Positions 7,540 to 16,603 are shown, counted from the stretch's first letter. The stretch is 64,000 bases of DNA from CAYHCE01 sp964355015 (GCA_964355015.1 CAYHCE010000011.1:1-64000); one strand, 5' to 3'. A program made the numbers and translations. The notes: generated by a model not told the origin, from the letters alone.

Positions 7540-9150
7540 ATGCGTCAAGATGTCTTTCTCCAGATGGACTGGGACCATGGCTATTTCTCCGGCTCCACCT
7601 ATGCCACCACCTACATGCGTGAACTCTCGCCTAACTGGCTGGATTTTGCCGCTCTTGTCAAAGGGCAGCGCCCTCCGCGCCAGACGGAAGGCGATTCATT
7701 CTCCTATCTCGACCTTGGTTCAGGCATGGGCTTCGGCCTCTGCCTCCTGGCCGCAGCTTATCCGGAAGGACAGTTCACTGGAGTTGATTTTCATCCTGAT
7801 CACATTGCCCACAGCCGCTGGCTGGCAGAGCAACTTGGGCTGAGTAACGTTCGCTTCCTTGAAGCAGATTTTCTGGCTCTTCAGAGCGATCCTGGGCCTT
7901 TGATCATACAGGAGCCTGGCCTGGCCAGTTATCACTACGTGGTGGCCCATGGAATCTTCACCTGGGTGCCAGAGGCGGTGCAGCAGGCACTGCTGTCTGT
8001 GGCCTCTGCGGTTCTCCGCCCAGGTGGTCTCTTCTACTGCTCCTACAACACCCAGCCGGGCTGGCTCGGCCGCAGCATCTATCACATGTTGGCGGGCCTC
8101 GAACGCCAGCACGGTGGACCCCAGCCAGTGGACGGCTTGCGACAGGCAGCGGCACGGCTCAGCGAGCTGCTTGGACCTGCTGATGCAGCCCTTCCCCTTG
8201 GCCAGGCCTTGCCAAATCTGCGCGGTGAGCTCAACGACATTACCAATCAAGGCAACATTCCCTATCTCTGCGGGGAATACATCACCGAGAGCTGGGCACC
8301 ACTGTTTGTCTCCCAGATGCACACGATGGGCCAGGGTCACAAACTTCTTCCCATCGCCACTGCCACACTGCCGGAGTTGTTCGTGGAGCTGCTCAGCGAG
8401 CCTCGCCGCCAGCTGGTGCAGACAGAAGCCAACCCGATGATCCGTGAGGCCCTCTTCGATCTGGCGATCAATCAGGCCTTCCGCCGCGACATCTTCGTGA
8501 AAGGACGGCTTCCCGTATCGGCCTTCCAGCAGGAGCGGCTGCTGGCCTCGATCCGCTGCTGCGTGATCATGGACGATGCCGTGCCCAACTTCCGCTTCGA
8601 AACAAGCCTCGGGCTGCTGGAAGCCGACGCAGCTCAGTGCAGCTCAATCCTTGCCATCTTGGCCGATGGCCCCAGGGCACTCGGCGAGATCTGCCTGCAG
8701 CTCGGCTCGGCACCACTGGAACTCCTGCCGATCATCGCCCTGCTGTTGCACGGTGGCTGCATCGGCCTGGAGCGGGGCGAGGCCACCCCGCTCGCCAAAG
8801 AGTCTGCAAGGGGCGTGAACCAACGGCTGCAGGTTTTGATGCAGAACGGCCACAGTTATGAGTATCTGGTTGCCCCAGCCATCGGCTCAGCGGTTTCGTT
8901 CTCTCCAGTGGATGCACTCATCGCTGAAGCGCAGCGGCAAGGCCTGGATGACTCCATCCTGCCGACCTGCGTGCTGATGGGCCTGGCGGCCATGGGCGGG
9001 CAACTGAAACGCCATGGGAAAGTGCTGAACGACCCAGAGGAGCAGCTCAACCAGCTCACCCAGCACATCCAGACATTCACCATCTCCACGCTTCCCAGGC
9101 TTCGGCAGCTGGGCGTACTGCTTGATCACACCGGCGACGTCACTCCATAG
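7540..9150 (+). CDS. SAM-dependent methyltransferase with methyltransferase regulatory domain
   Basis: 536 aa with the start used here. The N-terminal class I methyltransferase fold shows motif I YLDLGSGMGFGLCLL and acidic VDF at the end of the next strand. After it comes a region (WLGRSIYHML through QAFRRDIFVKG) resembling the methyltransferase regulatory domain (PF10119) found in protein-lysine methyltransferases, and then a winged-helix-like C-terminus. No substrate can be deduced. The frame is open back to 7258, but 7258-7375 overlaps decayed IS5 sequence on the other strand, so starts there are unlikely; ATG 7450 is an alternative. Just downstream lies the second permease copy. Confidence 0.75.
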   Translation: MRQDVFLQMDWDHGYFSGSTYATTYMRELSPNWLDFAALVKGQRPPRQTEGDSFSYLDLGSGMGFGLCLLAAAYPEGQFTGVDFHPDHIAHSRWLAEQLGLSNVRFLEADFLALQSDPGPLIIQEPGLASYHYVVAHGIFTWVPEAVQQALLSVASAVLRPGGLFYCSYNTQPGWLGRSIYHMLAGLERQHGGPQPVDGLRQAAARLSELLGPADAALPLGQALPNLRGELNDITNQGNIPYLCGEYITESWAPLFVSQMHTMGQGHKLLPIATATLPELFVELLSEPRRQLVQTEANPMIREALFDLAINQAFRRDIFVKGRLPVSAFQQERLLASIRCCVIMDDAVPNFRFETSLGLLEADAAQCSSILAILADGPRALGEICLQLGSAPLELLPIIALLLHGGCIGLERGEATPLAKESARGVNQRLQVLMQNGHSYEYLVAPAIGSAVSFSPVDALIAEAQRQGLDDSILPTCVLMGLAAMGGQLKRHGKVLNDPEEQLNQLTQHIQTFTISTLPRLRQLGVLLDHTGDVTP

Positions 9151-9427
9151 GTCCGAGATCCCCCCCACTCACCCCCACCTCCAGGCCTTCACCCAGGAAG
9201 GAGAGCCCCAGCATCAGCACGAACATCGCCAGGCCGGGGTAGAGGGCGGTCCACCAGATCCCGGTGGGCACCGCGGTGAGCGCCTGCTGCAGATCGCCCC
9301 CCCACTCCGGGATCGATTCCGGCAGACTCAGGCCCAGCAGAAAGGCCAGCACCACCGAGAGCAGCAGTACCGGCAGCGTGTTGAGCGTGTCCATGATCAG
9401 CACAAGGATCAGGACGAGCCAACCACC
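9140..9427 (-). pseudogene. Duplicated, internally deleted 3' fragment of the DppC-type permease
   Basis: From 9169 to about 9427 the sequence nearly repeats the permease gene at 191-361 and 604-702. Exactly 249 bp (83 codons) are missing. The joint falls on ggcccag (9331-9337), which occurs at both borders in the full gene (355-361 and 604-610). The result reads VLAFLLG joined to LSLPESIPEWG. No start or N-terminal half is present. It is a non-functional copy, on the same strand as the intact gene. Confidence 0.85.
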
Positions 9428-9474
9428 TCACTCCACACCTGCGCTGCCAAACTTGAGCTCGATCATGGTCCCCG

Positions 9475-10176
9475 ATGACGCCTCCCAACGTTCTGATCGT
9501 CGACGACGACCCCGAGCTGCGCCGTTTCCTCGCCGGTGAACTCAGTGTGGAGGGCTACGCCGTGGAGGCGGTGGGTTCGGGCCAGGCAGCCCTCTGCCGC
9601 CTGCGGGAAGCCAGCTGGGACCTGGTGCTGCTGGATTGGACCCTGCCGGATTTCAGCGGCGTGGAGGTCTGCCGCCGTCTGCGCGGCAGCGGCATCACCA
9701 CCCCGGTGCTGATGCTCACCGCCCGCGACGCTGTACCCGAGCGGGTGAGCGCCCTCGATGCCGGTGCCGACGACTACCTCACCAAACCCTTCTCGATCGA
9801 AGAACTGCTGGCGCGGATCCGGGCCCGCTTGCGGCGTGACCAGGGAAGGGGCATCGCCGGAGCCGAGGTGCTGGCGATCGAGAGCCTCAGAGTCAACACC
9901 GCCAGCCGGGATGTGTCCCGCCACGGGCAGCCCATTCACCTCACCGTGCGCGAATACGACCTGCTGCTGGCCCTGCTGCGCCAGCCCAACCGCGTGCACG
10001 AGCGCCAGAACCTGCTCACCGCCGTCTGGGGGGAGCCCTTCGTGGGTGACGCCAACCTTCTCGATGTCTACATCCGCTATCTGCGCAAGAAGATCGAGAT
10101 GCCCGGCAGGCCCAGCCTGATCCAGACGGTGCGGGGCGTGGGCTTCATGCTGAAAGAGGGTGCACCGGCGTCCTGA
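9475..10176 (+). CDS. OmpR/PhoB-family response regulator
   Basis: 233 aa. The receiver domain (residues 1-120) has the acidic pair D10/D11, phospho-acceptor D54 in LVLLDWTLPD, T82 and K104 in LTKPF. The C-terminal winged helix (about 135-230) has LTVREYDLLLALLRQPN and VYIRYLRKKIE typical of OmpR/PhoB regulators, so it binds DNA. It is paired with the convergent histidine kinase, whose stop lies 32 bp inside this gene. The regulon cannot be deduced. Confidence 0.9.
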   Translation: MTPPNVLIVDDDPELRRFLAGELSVEGYAVEAVGSGQAALCRLREASWDLVLLDWTLPDFSGVEVCRRLRGSGITTPVLMLTARDAVPERVSALDAGADDYLTKPFSIEELLARIRARLRRDQGRGIAGAEVLAIESLRVNTASRDVSRHGQPIHLTVREYDLLLALLRQPNRVHERQNLLTAVWGEPFVGDANLLDVYIRYLRKKIEMPGRPSLIQTVRGVGFMLKEGAPAS

Positions 10177-11650
10177 GCGCCTCCTCCTCCAGGCGCGGCA
10201 GCAGCAGCTGGAAATCGGCGCCGCCACCGGGAGCGTCCCTCACCCGGGCCTCGCCGCCCATGCGCCGCATCAGCAGCTGCACCACCGAGAGGCCGATGCC
10301 GCTGCCGCTGGCCGTCGAGGAGGCCCGCTCGAAACGCTCGAAGATCCGCTGCCGCTCGCTGCTGGGCACCCCATCGCCCTGATCGCGAACATGGGCCACC
10401 AGCCACCCATCGCAGGCCGAGCTGAACAGCTCGATGCGGCTGCCGGCGGGGGTGTACTTCAGTGCGTTCTCCACCAGGTTGGTGAGGCACTGCTGCAGGT
10501 GCTCGGCGTCGCCGCGGGCGCGGGCCGAGGGACCCTCGCCGGGAGGGGCGAGCACAAGGCGGCCGAGGGCCAGACCCTCCAGCCGCTCGAAGGCCTCCAG
10601 CAGACACTCCTCGAGATCCAGGCTGGCCAGGCTGAGCTCCAGCCGGCCGACGTCGTCGCGGGCAATCAGCAGCAGATCGGCCACCAGGCGCCCCATCCGC
10701 CTGGCCTCCGCCGCGATCCGCCCAATGATCTCCTGCTCCTGTTCCGCCGCCGGATCGTGCGGCCGGTTCCAGCTGTCGGCGGAGCCGCGGCGCAGCAGGC
10801 TCTGGGCGTAGCCGCTGATCAGCGTGATCGGGGTGCGCAACTCATGGGCCACCCCGTCGACGAAGGCCTGCTGCCGCTCCCGCTCCAGCGCCAGCCGCTG
10901 CAGCAGGTCGTTGAAGGCCCGCACGATCGGCAGCAGTTCCTCGGGTTGATCCTGCGGCGACACCCGCCCCTCCGCCAGCTGCTCCAGATCGATCGCCACC
11001 AGCTGGTCGCCGAGCTGATCGAGCGGTTGGAGCCCCTGGCGCAGCACCAGCCGCAGCAGCAGGGCGGTGAGCAGGCTGGTCAGCCCGGCTGCCGCCACCA
11101 GCAGAAACTGGGTGGTGCGCAGGAAGGCCACGTCCTCGGTCACGTCCTCCAGCACCCTCAGGCGCACCATGGGGCCGCCCAGCTCCAGCATCTGGCTGCT
11201 GAAGAGATAATCGCGGCCCCCCAGGGAAAGGAAGCGCGGATCGCCGGCACCTGGATCGATCGCGAGGGCCCGCTCCATCAACCGGCTGAGCGGCACGCTG
11301 AGGGGCGGCAGGGCCCGGGGATTGGGCAGGCGATCGGGACGTCCCGGCTGGGACTCCAGCCAGATGAGGCTGCCGGGGATGAGGATCTGCTCGAGGCTGG
11401 TCTGGATGCTGTCGGCGCCGGCCATGGCCGGCTGCCTGCTCAGCAGTTCCTGCGTTAGCAGCGCTGTGGTCGCCAGGTGCCGCTGGAAGCGGGCCCGGCT
11501 CGTGAGTTCCTGCTGGGTGATCAGCAGCAGCCCATAGCCCGCCAGCACCGCCAGCAGAGCGCCCGCCTGAACGCGCCGACGCAGGGAGGGGCTGGAGGCG
11601 TCAGGCCGCCCGAGCCTCAGACGCTCCGTCAGGGGAGCCAGCCGAACCAT
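10145..11650 (-). CDS. Membrane sensor histidine kinase
   Basis: About 501 aa from the ATG at 11650. Order: basic N-terminus, transmembrane helix 1 (GALLAVLAGYGLLLI), a periplasmic sensor region of roughly 130 residues, helix 2 (FLLVAAAGLTSLLTALLL), HAMP linker, HisKA with His269 in GVAHELRTPITLISG, and a HATPase with an N-box (VENALKYTP), DQGDGVP and SGIGLSVV. It would phosphorylate the response regulator encoded tail to tail with it; the two reading frames overlap by 32 bp. The alternative start 11725 adds 25 residues without family support. The signal sensed is unknown. Confidence 0.9.
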   Translation of the reverse strand: MVRLAPLTERLRLGRPDASSPSLRRRVQAGALLAVLAGYGLLLITQQELTSRARFQRHLATTALLTQELLSRQPAMAGADSIQTSLEQILIPGSLIWLESQPGRPDRLPNPRALPPLSVPLSRLMERALAIDPGAGDPRFLSLGGRDYLFSSQMLELGGPMVRLRVLEDVTEDVAFLRTTQFLLVAAAGLTSLLTALLLRLVLRQGLQPLDQLGDQLVAIDLEQLAEGRVSPQDQPEELLPIVRAFNDLLQRLALERERQQAFVDGVAHELRTPITLISGYAQSLLRRGSADSWNRPHDPAAEQEQEIIGRIAAEARRMGRLVADLLLIARDDVGRLELSLASLDLEECLLEAFERLEGLALGRLVLAPPGEGPSARARGDAEHLQQCLTNLVENALKYTPAGSRIELFSSACDGWLVAHVRDQGDGVPSSERQRIFERFERASSTASGSGIGLSVVQLLMRRMGGEARVRDAPGGGADFQLLLPRLEEEALRTPVHPLSA

Positions 11651-11950
11651 CGGCCCGATGACCCATGCCCTGGCCGAGCGTGCCCGCTGCCCCTCACTCA
11701 CCAGGGCACCAATCGGGCCATGCATCCGCTGTACACTTAAAATCAGCTGAAGAGTAGGCAGAATTCAAGCCACCGCCACTCCACCAGCCCCAGCCATCGG
11801 CGTCCTCCTGAAGCAGCATCCCCTGAGCGTGCCCCACTGCGGCGGTTCCTGGCACAGGAAGGGCTCTCAAGGCCGCTCAGGGTCTTAAAGCCATCTTCTC
11901 ACAATCTCCTCAGTCACTGCTCTGCAGTGAGGGTGGTGGGAAGTAGAAGG

Positions 11951-11992
11951 ATGATGCCATACATACCATCGGTCGCGACACGACTGCCGTGA
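11951..11992 (+). CDS. Possible 13-codon leader ORF before the pilin operon
   Basis: ATG ATG after agaagg opens a frame reading MMPYIPSVATRLP whose TGA (11990-11992) overlaps the GTG start of the next gene as GTGA. This is the same coupling geometry used elsewhere in the window, so it may be a leader peptide that delivers ribosomes to the PilX-like gene. It could also be chance, or mark a frameshift in an N-terminal extension of that gene. The rest of 11726-11950 shows nothing I can call. Confidence 0.3.
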   Translation: MMPYIPSVATRLP

Positions 11993-13887
11993 TCTCCCGG
12001 AGCACCACCCCCACGGCATCCACAGGCACCACCTGCGCCAGCAGGCCGAGCCGCCTGAGATCAACCCTGCTGCTCGCCCTGCTGTTCCACCGCGCGCCCG
12101 GGCGGCGGCGGCGCCGCACCCAGGAGGGCTTTTCACTGGCGGTGGTCCTGCTGGTGTTCCTCACCGTGGTGCTCGGCTCCGCCGCCCTGGTCGCCCGCAC
12201 CACCCTCGGCAACCAGGGCAGCCTCTCGCAGGCCCAGAGCCGCGAGGCCCGCGAGGTTGCCGAAGCCGGCATCACCACGGTGGTCAGTGAGCTGAACAAG
12301 GAACAGAACCGCAAGATGCTGGTGTCCACGGTGCCGCTCAGCACCTGGAGCACCGGCGATGTGGGTCTGAGGAATCCCTGCTCACCCACCACCCCCACGG
12401 CCACGGCGGTGGGATTCACCGCAGCCAACAATGTCGCCGGTGACGCGACCCGCAGGTTCCGGCTCCTGAGCGTGGAGCTCAAGAATGCCGATCGCAGCCG
12501 GCGGTTTCTCAGCACGGCGAGCGGCACCAACTCCAATACCACCCCCCTTGCCTACAACGACGGGCTGATCAACCTCTCCGCCCCGGGCAACATCGGCTAC
12601 ATCGCCCTCACCGTGGAAGGCACCTTCAGGGGTGCCACCGCCACGGTGACCCGTGAGTTTCAGGTGCTGCCGAAATGCTGCGGTCGCTCCTTCGGCAGTG
12701 GCGAACCGGCCCACGGCATCGACACTCGCGACTGTGACGCCAGCTTCCCGCGTCTGTTGGTGGGCCTGAACGGCGGTGGCTTCAACGACCCAGGCAACGC
12801 CGCGGAGCTGCGCCTTCTCGACAATGCTGGCACTACCACCAACAGCAAGCCTTCACGGGTGCTGTGCATCACCTCGAACGCCTCCTGCCCAGGCAGCCGC
12901 ACCACCGGTAACAACGTGGACGGGGTGCCGGTGGTGCCGGTGGGCATCACCCTGCCTGCGTTGCCCGCCTACCCCGGCAACCAGACCAACGCCATCAGCA
13001 TCCTCGCCATCTCCAGCTGCCAGACCAGCAGCCAGAGCATCGACGGCCGCACCTGCAACAGCACCAGCTCCACATCAGACCGGAACCTGGCCAACGCCAA
13101 GGACTACCTGCGGGTGAACAGCTCCGGCCAGGTGCAACTCTGCAACACCACCAACACCAACCCCAACACCTCTCAGACGACCGGCGGCAACGGCGAGCCG
13201 ATTCTCTCCACTGCGTTTGTTTCGGGCAGCTGTGACAGTGCCATCAACAACTTCTGCGTATCCACCGACACCGGCACCGCCAACGTGGCCTACCACTGCC
13301 GCATCAATCAGCTCACCGTCAGTGACGACACCGTCAACACCGATGAAAACAACCGCAAGCAGAACAACACCTTCGTGATCGACACCTCCAGGGGGCCCAT
13401 CTATCTCTACTTCAACCAGGCCTGGAGCACCGGCTCCGGCGTTGATCTGGTGGACAACTGGGATGATGGACAGATCCAGCACGTGCGCTGCGTCACCCCT
13501 CCCGCGGACACCAGCGCCTGCGCCACCAAGGCCCTCCCCGATGACACCCCAAGGACGGCCCTCTACAGCGACCGTGCTGGCACGGTTTCGATCGGGGATG
13601 ACGGCTTCCTGCGCGACGTGTTCACCTACTTCCCCAACGGCACCCTCGTGCTCAACCCCGACCCCGACAGCAGCAACAACGCCTTCGGCCTGCCCAACTT
13701 CCGCGGCTCCGCCTGGCTGAACACCCTCACCATGGGCAACAACACCCGGCCGAACAACACCACCCAGATCGCCGTTCCGCCCGTCTCCTCAACCTTCTAC
13801 GGCCTGGGCAACTCGGCCAATTCACCCTTCTCGCTGCTCATCTTCGACTGGGGCATCCGCAGCAGTTCCTCCACCTCGCTGTTCTAA
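11989..13887 (+). CDS. PilX-like large minor pilin / pilus-tip candidate
   Basis: 632 aa. Processing site QEG|FSLAVV after G47, followed by a hydrophobic helix (VVLLVFLTVVLGSAALVA). Mature position 5 is Val, not Glu, as in PilX-type or GspK-like components. The large C-terminal part is rich in Asn, Thr and Ser with many cysteines (CCGRS, DCDAS, VLCITSNASCPG and others), suggesting an extracellular disulfide-bonded domain. It heads an operon of four prepilin genes (to 15703), resembling the cyanobacterial pattern of one large protein plus several small minor pilins. The GTG start overlaps a possible leader ORF. Confidence 0.7.
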   Translation: MISRSTTPTASTGTTCASRPSRLRSTLLLALLFHRAPGRRRRRTQEGFSLAVVLLVFLTVVLGSAALVARTTLGNQGSLSQAQSREAREVAEAGITTVVSELNKEQNRKMLVSTVPLSTWSTGDVGLRNPCSPTTPTATAVGFTAANNVAGDATRRFRLLSVELKNADRSRRFLSTASGTNSNTTPLAYNDGLINLSAPGNIGYIALTVEGTFRGATATVTREFQVLPKCCGRSFGSGEPAHGIDTRDCDASFPRLLVGLNGGGFNDPGNAAELRLLDNAGTTTNSKPSRVLCITSNASCPGSRTTGNNVDGVPVVPVGITLPALPAYPGNQTNAISILAISSCQTSSQSIDGRTCNSTSSTSDRNLANAKDYLRVNSSGQVQLCNTTNTNPNTSQTTGGNGEPILSTAFVSGSCDSAINNFCVSTDTGTANVAYHCRINQLTVSDDTVNTDENNRKQNNTFVIDTSRGPIYLYFNQAWSTGSGVDLVDNWDDGQIQHVRCVTPPADTSACATKALPDDTPRTALYSDRAGTVSIGDDGFLRDVFTYFPNGTLVLNPDPDSSNNAFGLPNFRGSAWLNTLTMGNNTRPNNTTQIAVPPVSSTFYGLGNSANSPFSLLIFDWGIRSSSSTSLF

Positions 13888-13892
13888 GGGCC

Positions 13893-14459
13893 ATGGCCAT
13901 CCCCCCCAGACGCCGGCCTGATCCCAGCGCCCGGCCCCCTGCCGGCGGCGGCGGTTTCACCCTGATCGAGCTGCTGATCGGCGCCGTGCTGATCACCATC
14001 GCCCTGTCGATGGCCGCCACCCTCGCGGGGATCACCAACCGATCGATGATCAGCAGCGAAACCATCGGCCGCCAGGACACCTTGATCGAAAGCGACATCG
14101 CCGCCATCCGTGACCTGGCCGAGCGCTACACCTGGTGCACCGGCGCCGGAACCACGGCGGCCACCGCAGTGTGCGCCAGCGTCACGCCCCGCACCGAGAA
14201 TTACTACTTCCCGAACATCGGCAATGTGGCCGTCAGCATCACCGCCTTCGAAAACGCCTGCAGGCCCTCAACCACCCCCACCATCGACGAACTCAACGCT
14301 CCGCTCGTCACCGCCATCAACGCCCGTGCCCAGCCCGCCGGCATCACCCGCACCGTCGCGAACGACGACGTGGCCGGGTACCGGTTGCGGATCACCTACG
14401 CGGGCACGAACGTGAACCGCGTCGTGCTGCTTGTTCCCACCGTGGCGGCGTGGTGTTGA
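13893..14459 (+). CDS. Type IV minor pilin (PilW-like)
   Basis: 188 aa. Prepilin leader to G21, then FTLIELLIGAVLITIALS with Glu at mature position 5. The globular part has four cysteines (WCTG, AVCAS, NACR and a terminal WC). It begins 5 bp after the PilX-like gene, and its TGA overlaps the next ATG (TGATG), so translation is coupled. It probably joins the priming complex at the tip of a type IV pilus. The exact class (PilV or PilW) is uncertain. Confidence 0.8.
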   Translation: MAIPPRRRPDPSARPPAGGGGFTLIELLIGAVLITIALSMAATLAGITNRSMISSETIGRQDTLIESDIAAIRDLAERYTWCTGAGTTAATAVCASVTPRTENYYFPNIGNVAVSITAFENACRPSTTPTIDELNAPLVTAINARAQPAGITRTVANDDVAGYRLRITYAGTNVNRVVLLVPTVAAWC

Positions 14460-15100
14460 TGGGAGCCCTGATGTCCAGCAAGGCTGTGGTGCCCATCAGC
14501 CCGCCAGGAGCGAGGCGATCGCTGCGGCGCCATCGCCAGGCCGGCTTCACCATCGGCGAGCTGATGGTCACCGTCGCGGTGATCGGCATCCTCTCCACCG
14601 TGGCCATCGCGAATAGCGGCAACGAGTGGCGCCGGGAACGCACCAACACGGTGGCCACCGAGCTGGCCGCCTGGCTCGAAGCGATTCGCGCGAACTCCCA
14701 GCGGCTGAGCGGCTCCTACTGCAACGTCACCTTCAACACCACCCCCGCCAGCAAGGTGGCAGGCGACGTGCTGGCCACGGTGGACCAGCTCAACGCCACC
14801 ACCAACGCCACGATCACCCCCCAGGCCTGCTCGCTCACACCGAATTTCCGGATCTCCGCCTTCAGCAACAGCCCGGACACCTACAACGTGGCACTCGCTC
14901 CCACCACCCCAGCCACCCTCTCCTTCAACCCCCGCGGCGCCGTCTCCGCCACCACCAACACCGATCTCAAGATCCAGCTCGCCGGCAGCCCTCAACTGCG
15001 CTGTGTGCGCACCACCGCCACCGCAGGCCTCATCCGCATCGGCAGCAACAACGCAGCCGCCAGCACCGCCGCCGCCTGCACCTCCTTCATCGCCTTCTGA
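14459..15100 (+). CDS. Type IV minor pilin (GspH/FimT-like)
   Basis: 213 aa. Basic leader to G29, then FTIGELMVTVAVIGILSTVA with Glu34 at mature position 5. The later sequence (TVATELAAWLEAIRANSQR) is the GspH/FimT pattern following the N-terminal helix. Cysteine pairs SYCN/QACS and LRCV/AACT may form disulfides. Start ATG 14459 overlaps the previous stop; ATG 14471 is an alternative. Third gene of the plus-strand pilin operon. Confidence 0.8.
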   Translation: MGALMSSKAVVPISPPGARRSLRRHRQAGFTIGELMVTVAVIGILSTVAIANSGNEWRRERTNTVATELAAWLEAIRANSQRLSGSYCNVTFNTTPASKVAGDVLATVDQLNATTNATITPQACSLTPNFRISAFSNSPDTYNVALAPTTPATLSFNPRGAVSATTNTDLKIQLAGSPQLRCVRTTATAGLIRIGSNNAAASTAAACTSFIAF

Positions 15101-15103
15101 GCC

Positions 15104-15703
15104 ATGCTCCAACGCCCCACTCCCATGGCCATGGCCCCACCCTCCTCCGGTTTCACCCTGGCGGAGCTGCTGGTGGTGGCGGTCATCGGCTGCGTGATCA
15201 TGGGAGCGGCGTCCACCTCCCTGCTGCCCAACATCCGCAGCGGCATCACCACGGAGCGGGCCCAGAGCCTGCGCAACGATCTCAACCGTATTGCCTTCCT
15301 GCTGGAAACCGAAATCAGTGAAGGCGAAGGCCTCCGCTATGGCGTGGCGATGACCGGTTCCTGCACAGGGGTGACGGGCAATTCACTGTTCACGATCGAT
15401 GTTCCCACCATGGGCGGCACCGGCACCACCCTGGCCTCCACGCCGATTCACTACTACGTCACCGGCACCGGCAACACAGCCGGGCTGAACCGATGCGGCC
15501 CCCCCATTCAGAACAACGGCAGGCTTGCTCTCGCCGGCACCCGGGTGGCAGCGCCGGTGAGCGAGAACACCACCCTCACCCTGGCGAACACCACCAATCC
15601 CAAGCTCCTCACCTACGACCTCACCGTGCGCGATCCCTCCGCCACCCAGGCCCTGAGCCGCAACGCCATCACCACCGCAACCCGCGTCACATTGATCAAC
15701 TGA
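15104..15703 (+). CDS. Type IV minor pilin (PilW-like)
   Basis: 199 aa. Short leader to G16, then FTLAELLVVAVIGCVIMGA with Glu at mature position 5, followed by an amphipathic stretch (AQSLRNDLNRIAFLLETEIS) typical of PilW-type minor pilins. It starts 3 bp after the previous gene and ends the plus-strand operon; no terminator is evident before the convergent glutathione S-transferase at 15818. Confidence 0.8.
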   Translation: MLQRPTPMAMAPPSSGFTLAELLVVAVIGCVIMGAASTSLLPNIRSGITTERAQSLRNDLNRIAFLLETEISEGEGLRYGVAMTGSCTGVTGNSLFTIDVPTMGGTGTTLASTPIHYYVTGTGNTAGLNRCGPPIQNNGRLALAGTRVAAPVSENTTLTLANTTNPKLLTYDLTVRDPSATQALSRNAITTATRVTLIN

Positions 15704-15817
15704 TCCGCAACTGCGCTGCGTTTCCCACAAGGATCTGAAGATCCTCCTTCCTGCCACCCTGCATCAGCCTGAAACGTTGAGGCTCTCTCCAGCCGGCCAT
15801 CTCTGCTGGCTCGTCAC

Positions 15818-16432
15818 CTAGCTCAGGCCTTGAGCAGCCAAGGCAGCCCGCACCCCGGCATCCTCCGCCATGCGCTGCATGAACGCTGCGATGGAGGGGT
15901 AGTCCTTCCAGGTTTTCGGTAGATGTACCGTCCAGCGGCACATGGCATACGCATAGGGGTCGGCAATGGTTCGTTTCTGATTCACGACATGCTCCTGCTC
16001 AAGCAGCCTTCCCTCAAGGTGAGTCATCACTCGATCGATGCGGGCATGGGAGGCCGCCTTCACAGCCTCCAGGCTGTCTGGATCCGTCCTGGTGGTGAAG
16101 CGTTGCGGACCGAAGAACGGCCAGAAAGCGGGATGAAAATCACCTGTCAGGAAGGCCAGCGCTTCATCCAGATTGAACTCTGCAAGCACACCCTCTCCAG
16201 CCCCGAGAGCAGCCTCCGGGAACAAGTGCGCAATGTATTTGAGGATGGCATCTGCCTGCGTCAGCAGGCGGCCGCTTTCAATCTTCAACGCTGGAACCAT
16301 TCCCAGAGGATTGATCTTCCTGTACTCTTCTGAGCGAAGATCAACTTTCTCAATGGCATAGCTGGCCTTTGCCCATTCCAGAGCAATGTGGGGTGCAAGC
16401 GCGCAGGTTCCAGGAGCAAAATAGAGGAGCAT
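15818..16432 (-). CDS. Glutathione S-transferase, beta-class-like
   Basis: 204 aa. The N-terminal thioredoxin fold begins MLLYFAPGTCALAPHI with Cys10, the catalytic cysteine of beta-class enzymes, and NPLGMVPALK has the cis-proline of the glutathione site. A helical C-terminal domain follows from about residue 85. It would conjugate or reduce electrophiles with glutathione in the cytoplasm. Codon use is less GC-biased than in neighbouring genes, and it splits the two pilin operons, so acquisition by transfer is plausible. Confidence 0.85.
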   Translation of the reverse strand: MLLYFAPGTCALAPHIALEWAKASYAIEKVDLRSEEYRKINPLGMVPALKIESGRLLTQADAILKYIAHLFPEAALGAGEGVLAEFNLDEALAFLTGDFHPAFWPFFGPQRFTTRTDPDSLEAVKAASHARIDRVMTHLEGRLLEQEHVVNQKRTIADPYAYAMCRWTVHLPKTWKDYPSIAAFMQRMAEDAGVRAALAAQGLS

Positions 16433-16468
16433 GTCATCTCATGGGGTGGTTGTGGCGCTTCCATGAAC

Positions 16469-16603
16469 TCAGGCGGCCCGCTTCCTCCCCCTGAAGATGG
16501 TGGACATGGCCAAAACCTCAAGAGCCAGGGCCAGGGCCAGCAGAACAATCGCCAGGGCAGCCGCATACGCCTGCGGGTGCTGGAGGGAGTCAAGAGAGTC
16601 CAT
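16469..16603 (-). CDS. 44-aa single-pass membrane ORF
   Basis: Minus-strand ATG at 16603 opens a frame starting MDSLDSLQHPQAYAAALA, then a hydrophobic stretch (IVLLALALALEVLAM), ending in a basic tail IFRGRKRAA. The composition looks like a real small membrane protein, similar in size to photosystem or cytochrome accessory subunits, but I cannot match it to one. No strong ribosome-binding site is visible. It lies upstream of the glutathione S-transferase on the same strand. Confidence 0.45.
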   Translation of the reverse strand: MDSLDSLQHPQAYAAALAIVLLALALALEVLAMSTIFRGRKRAA

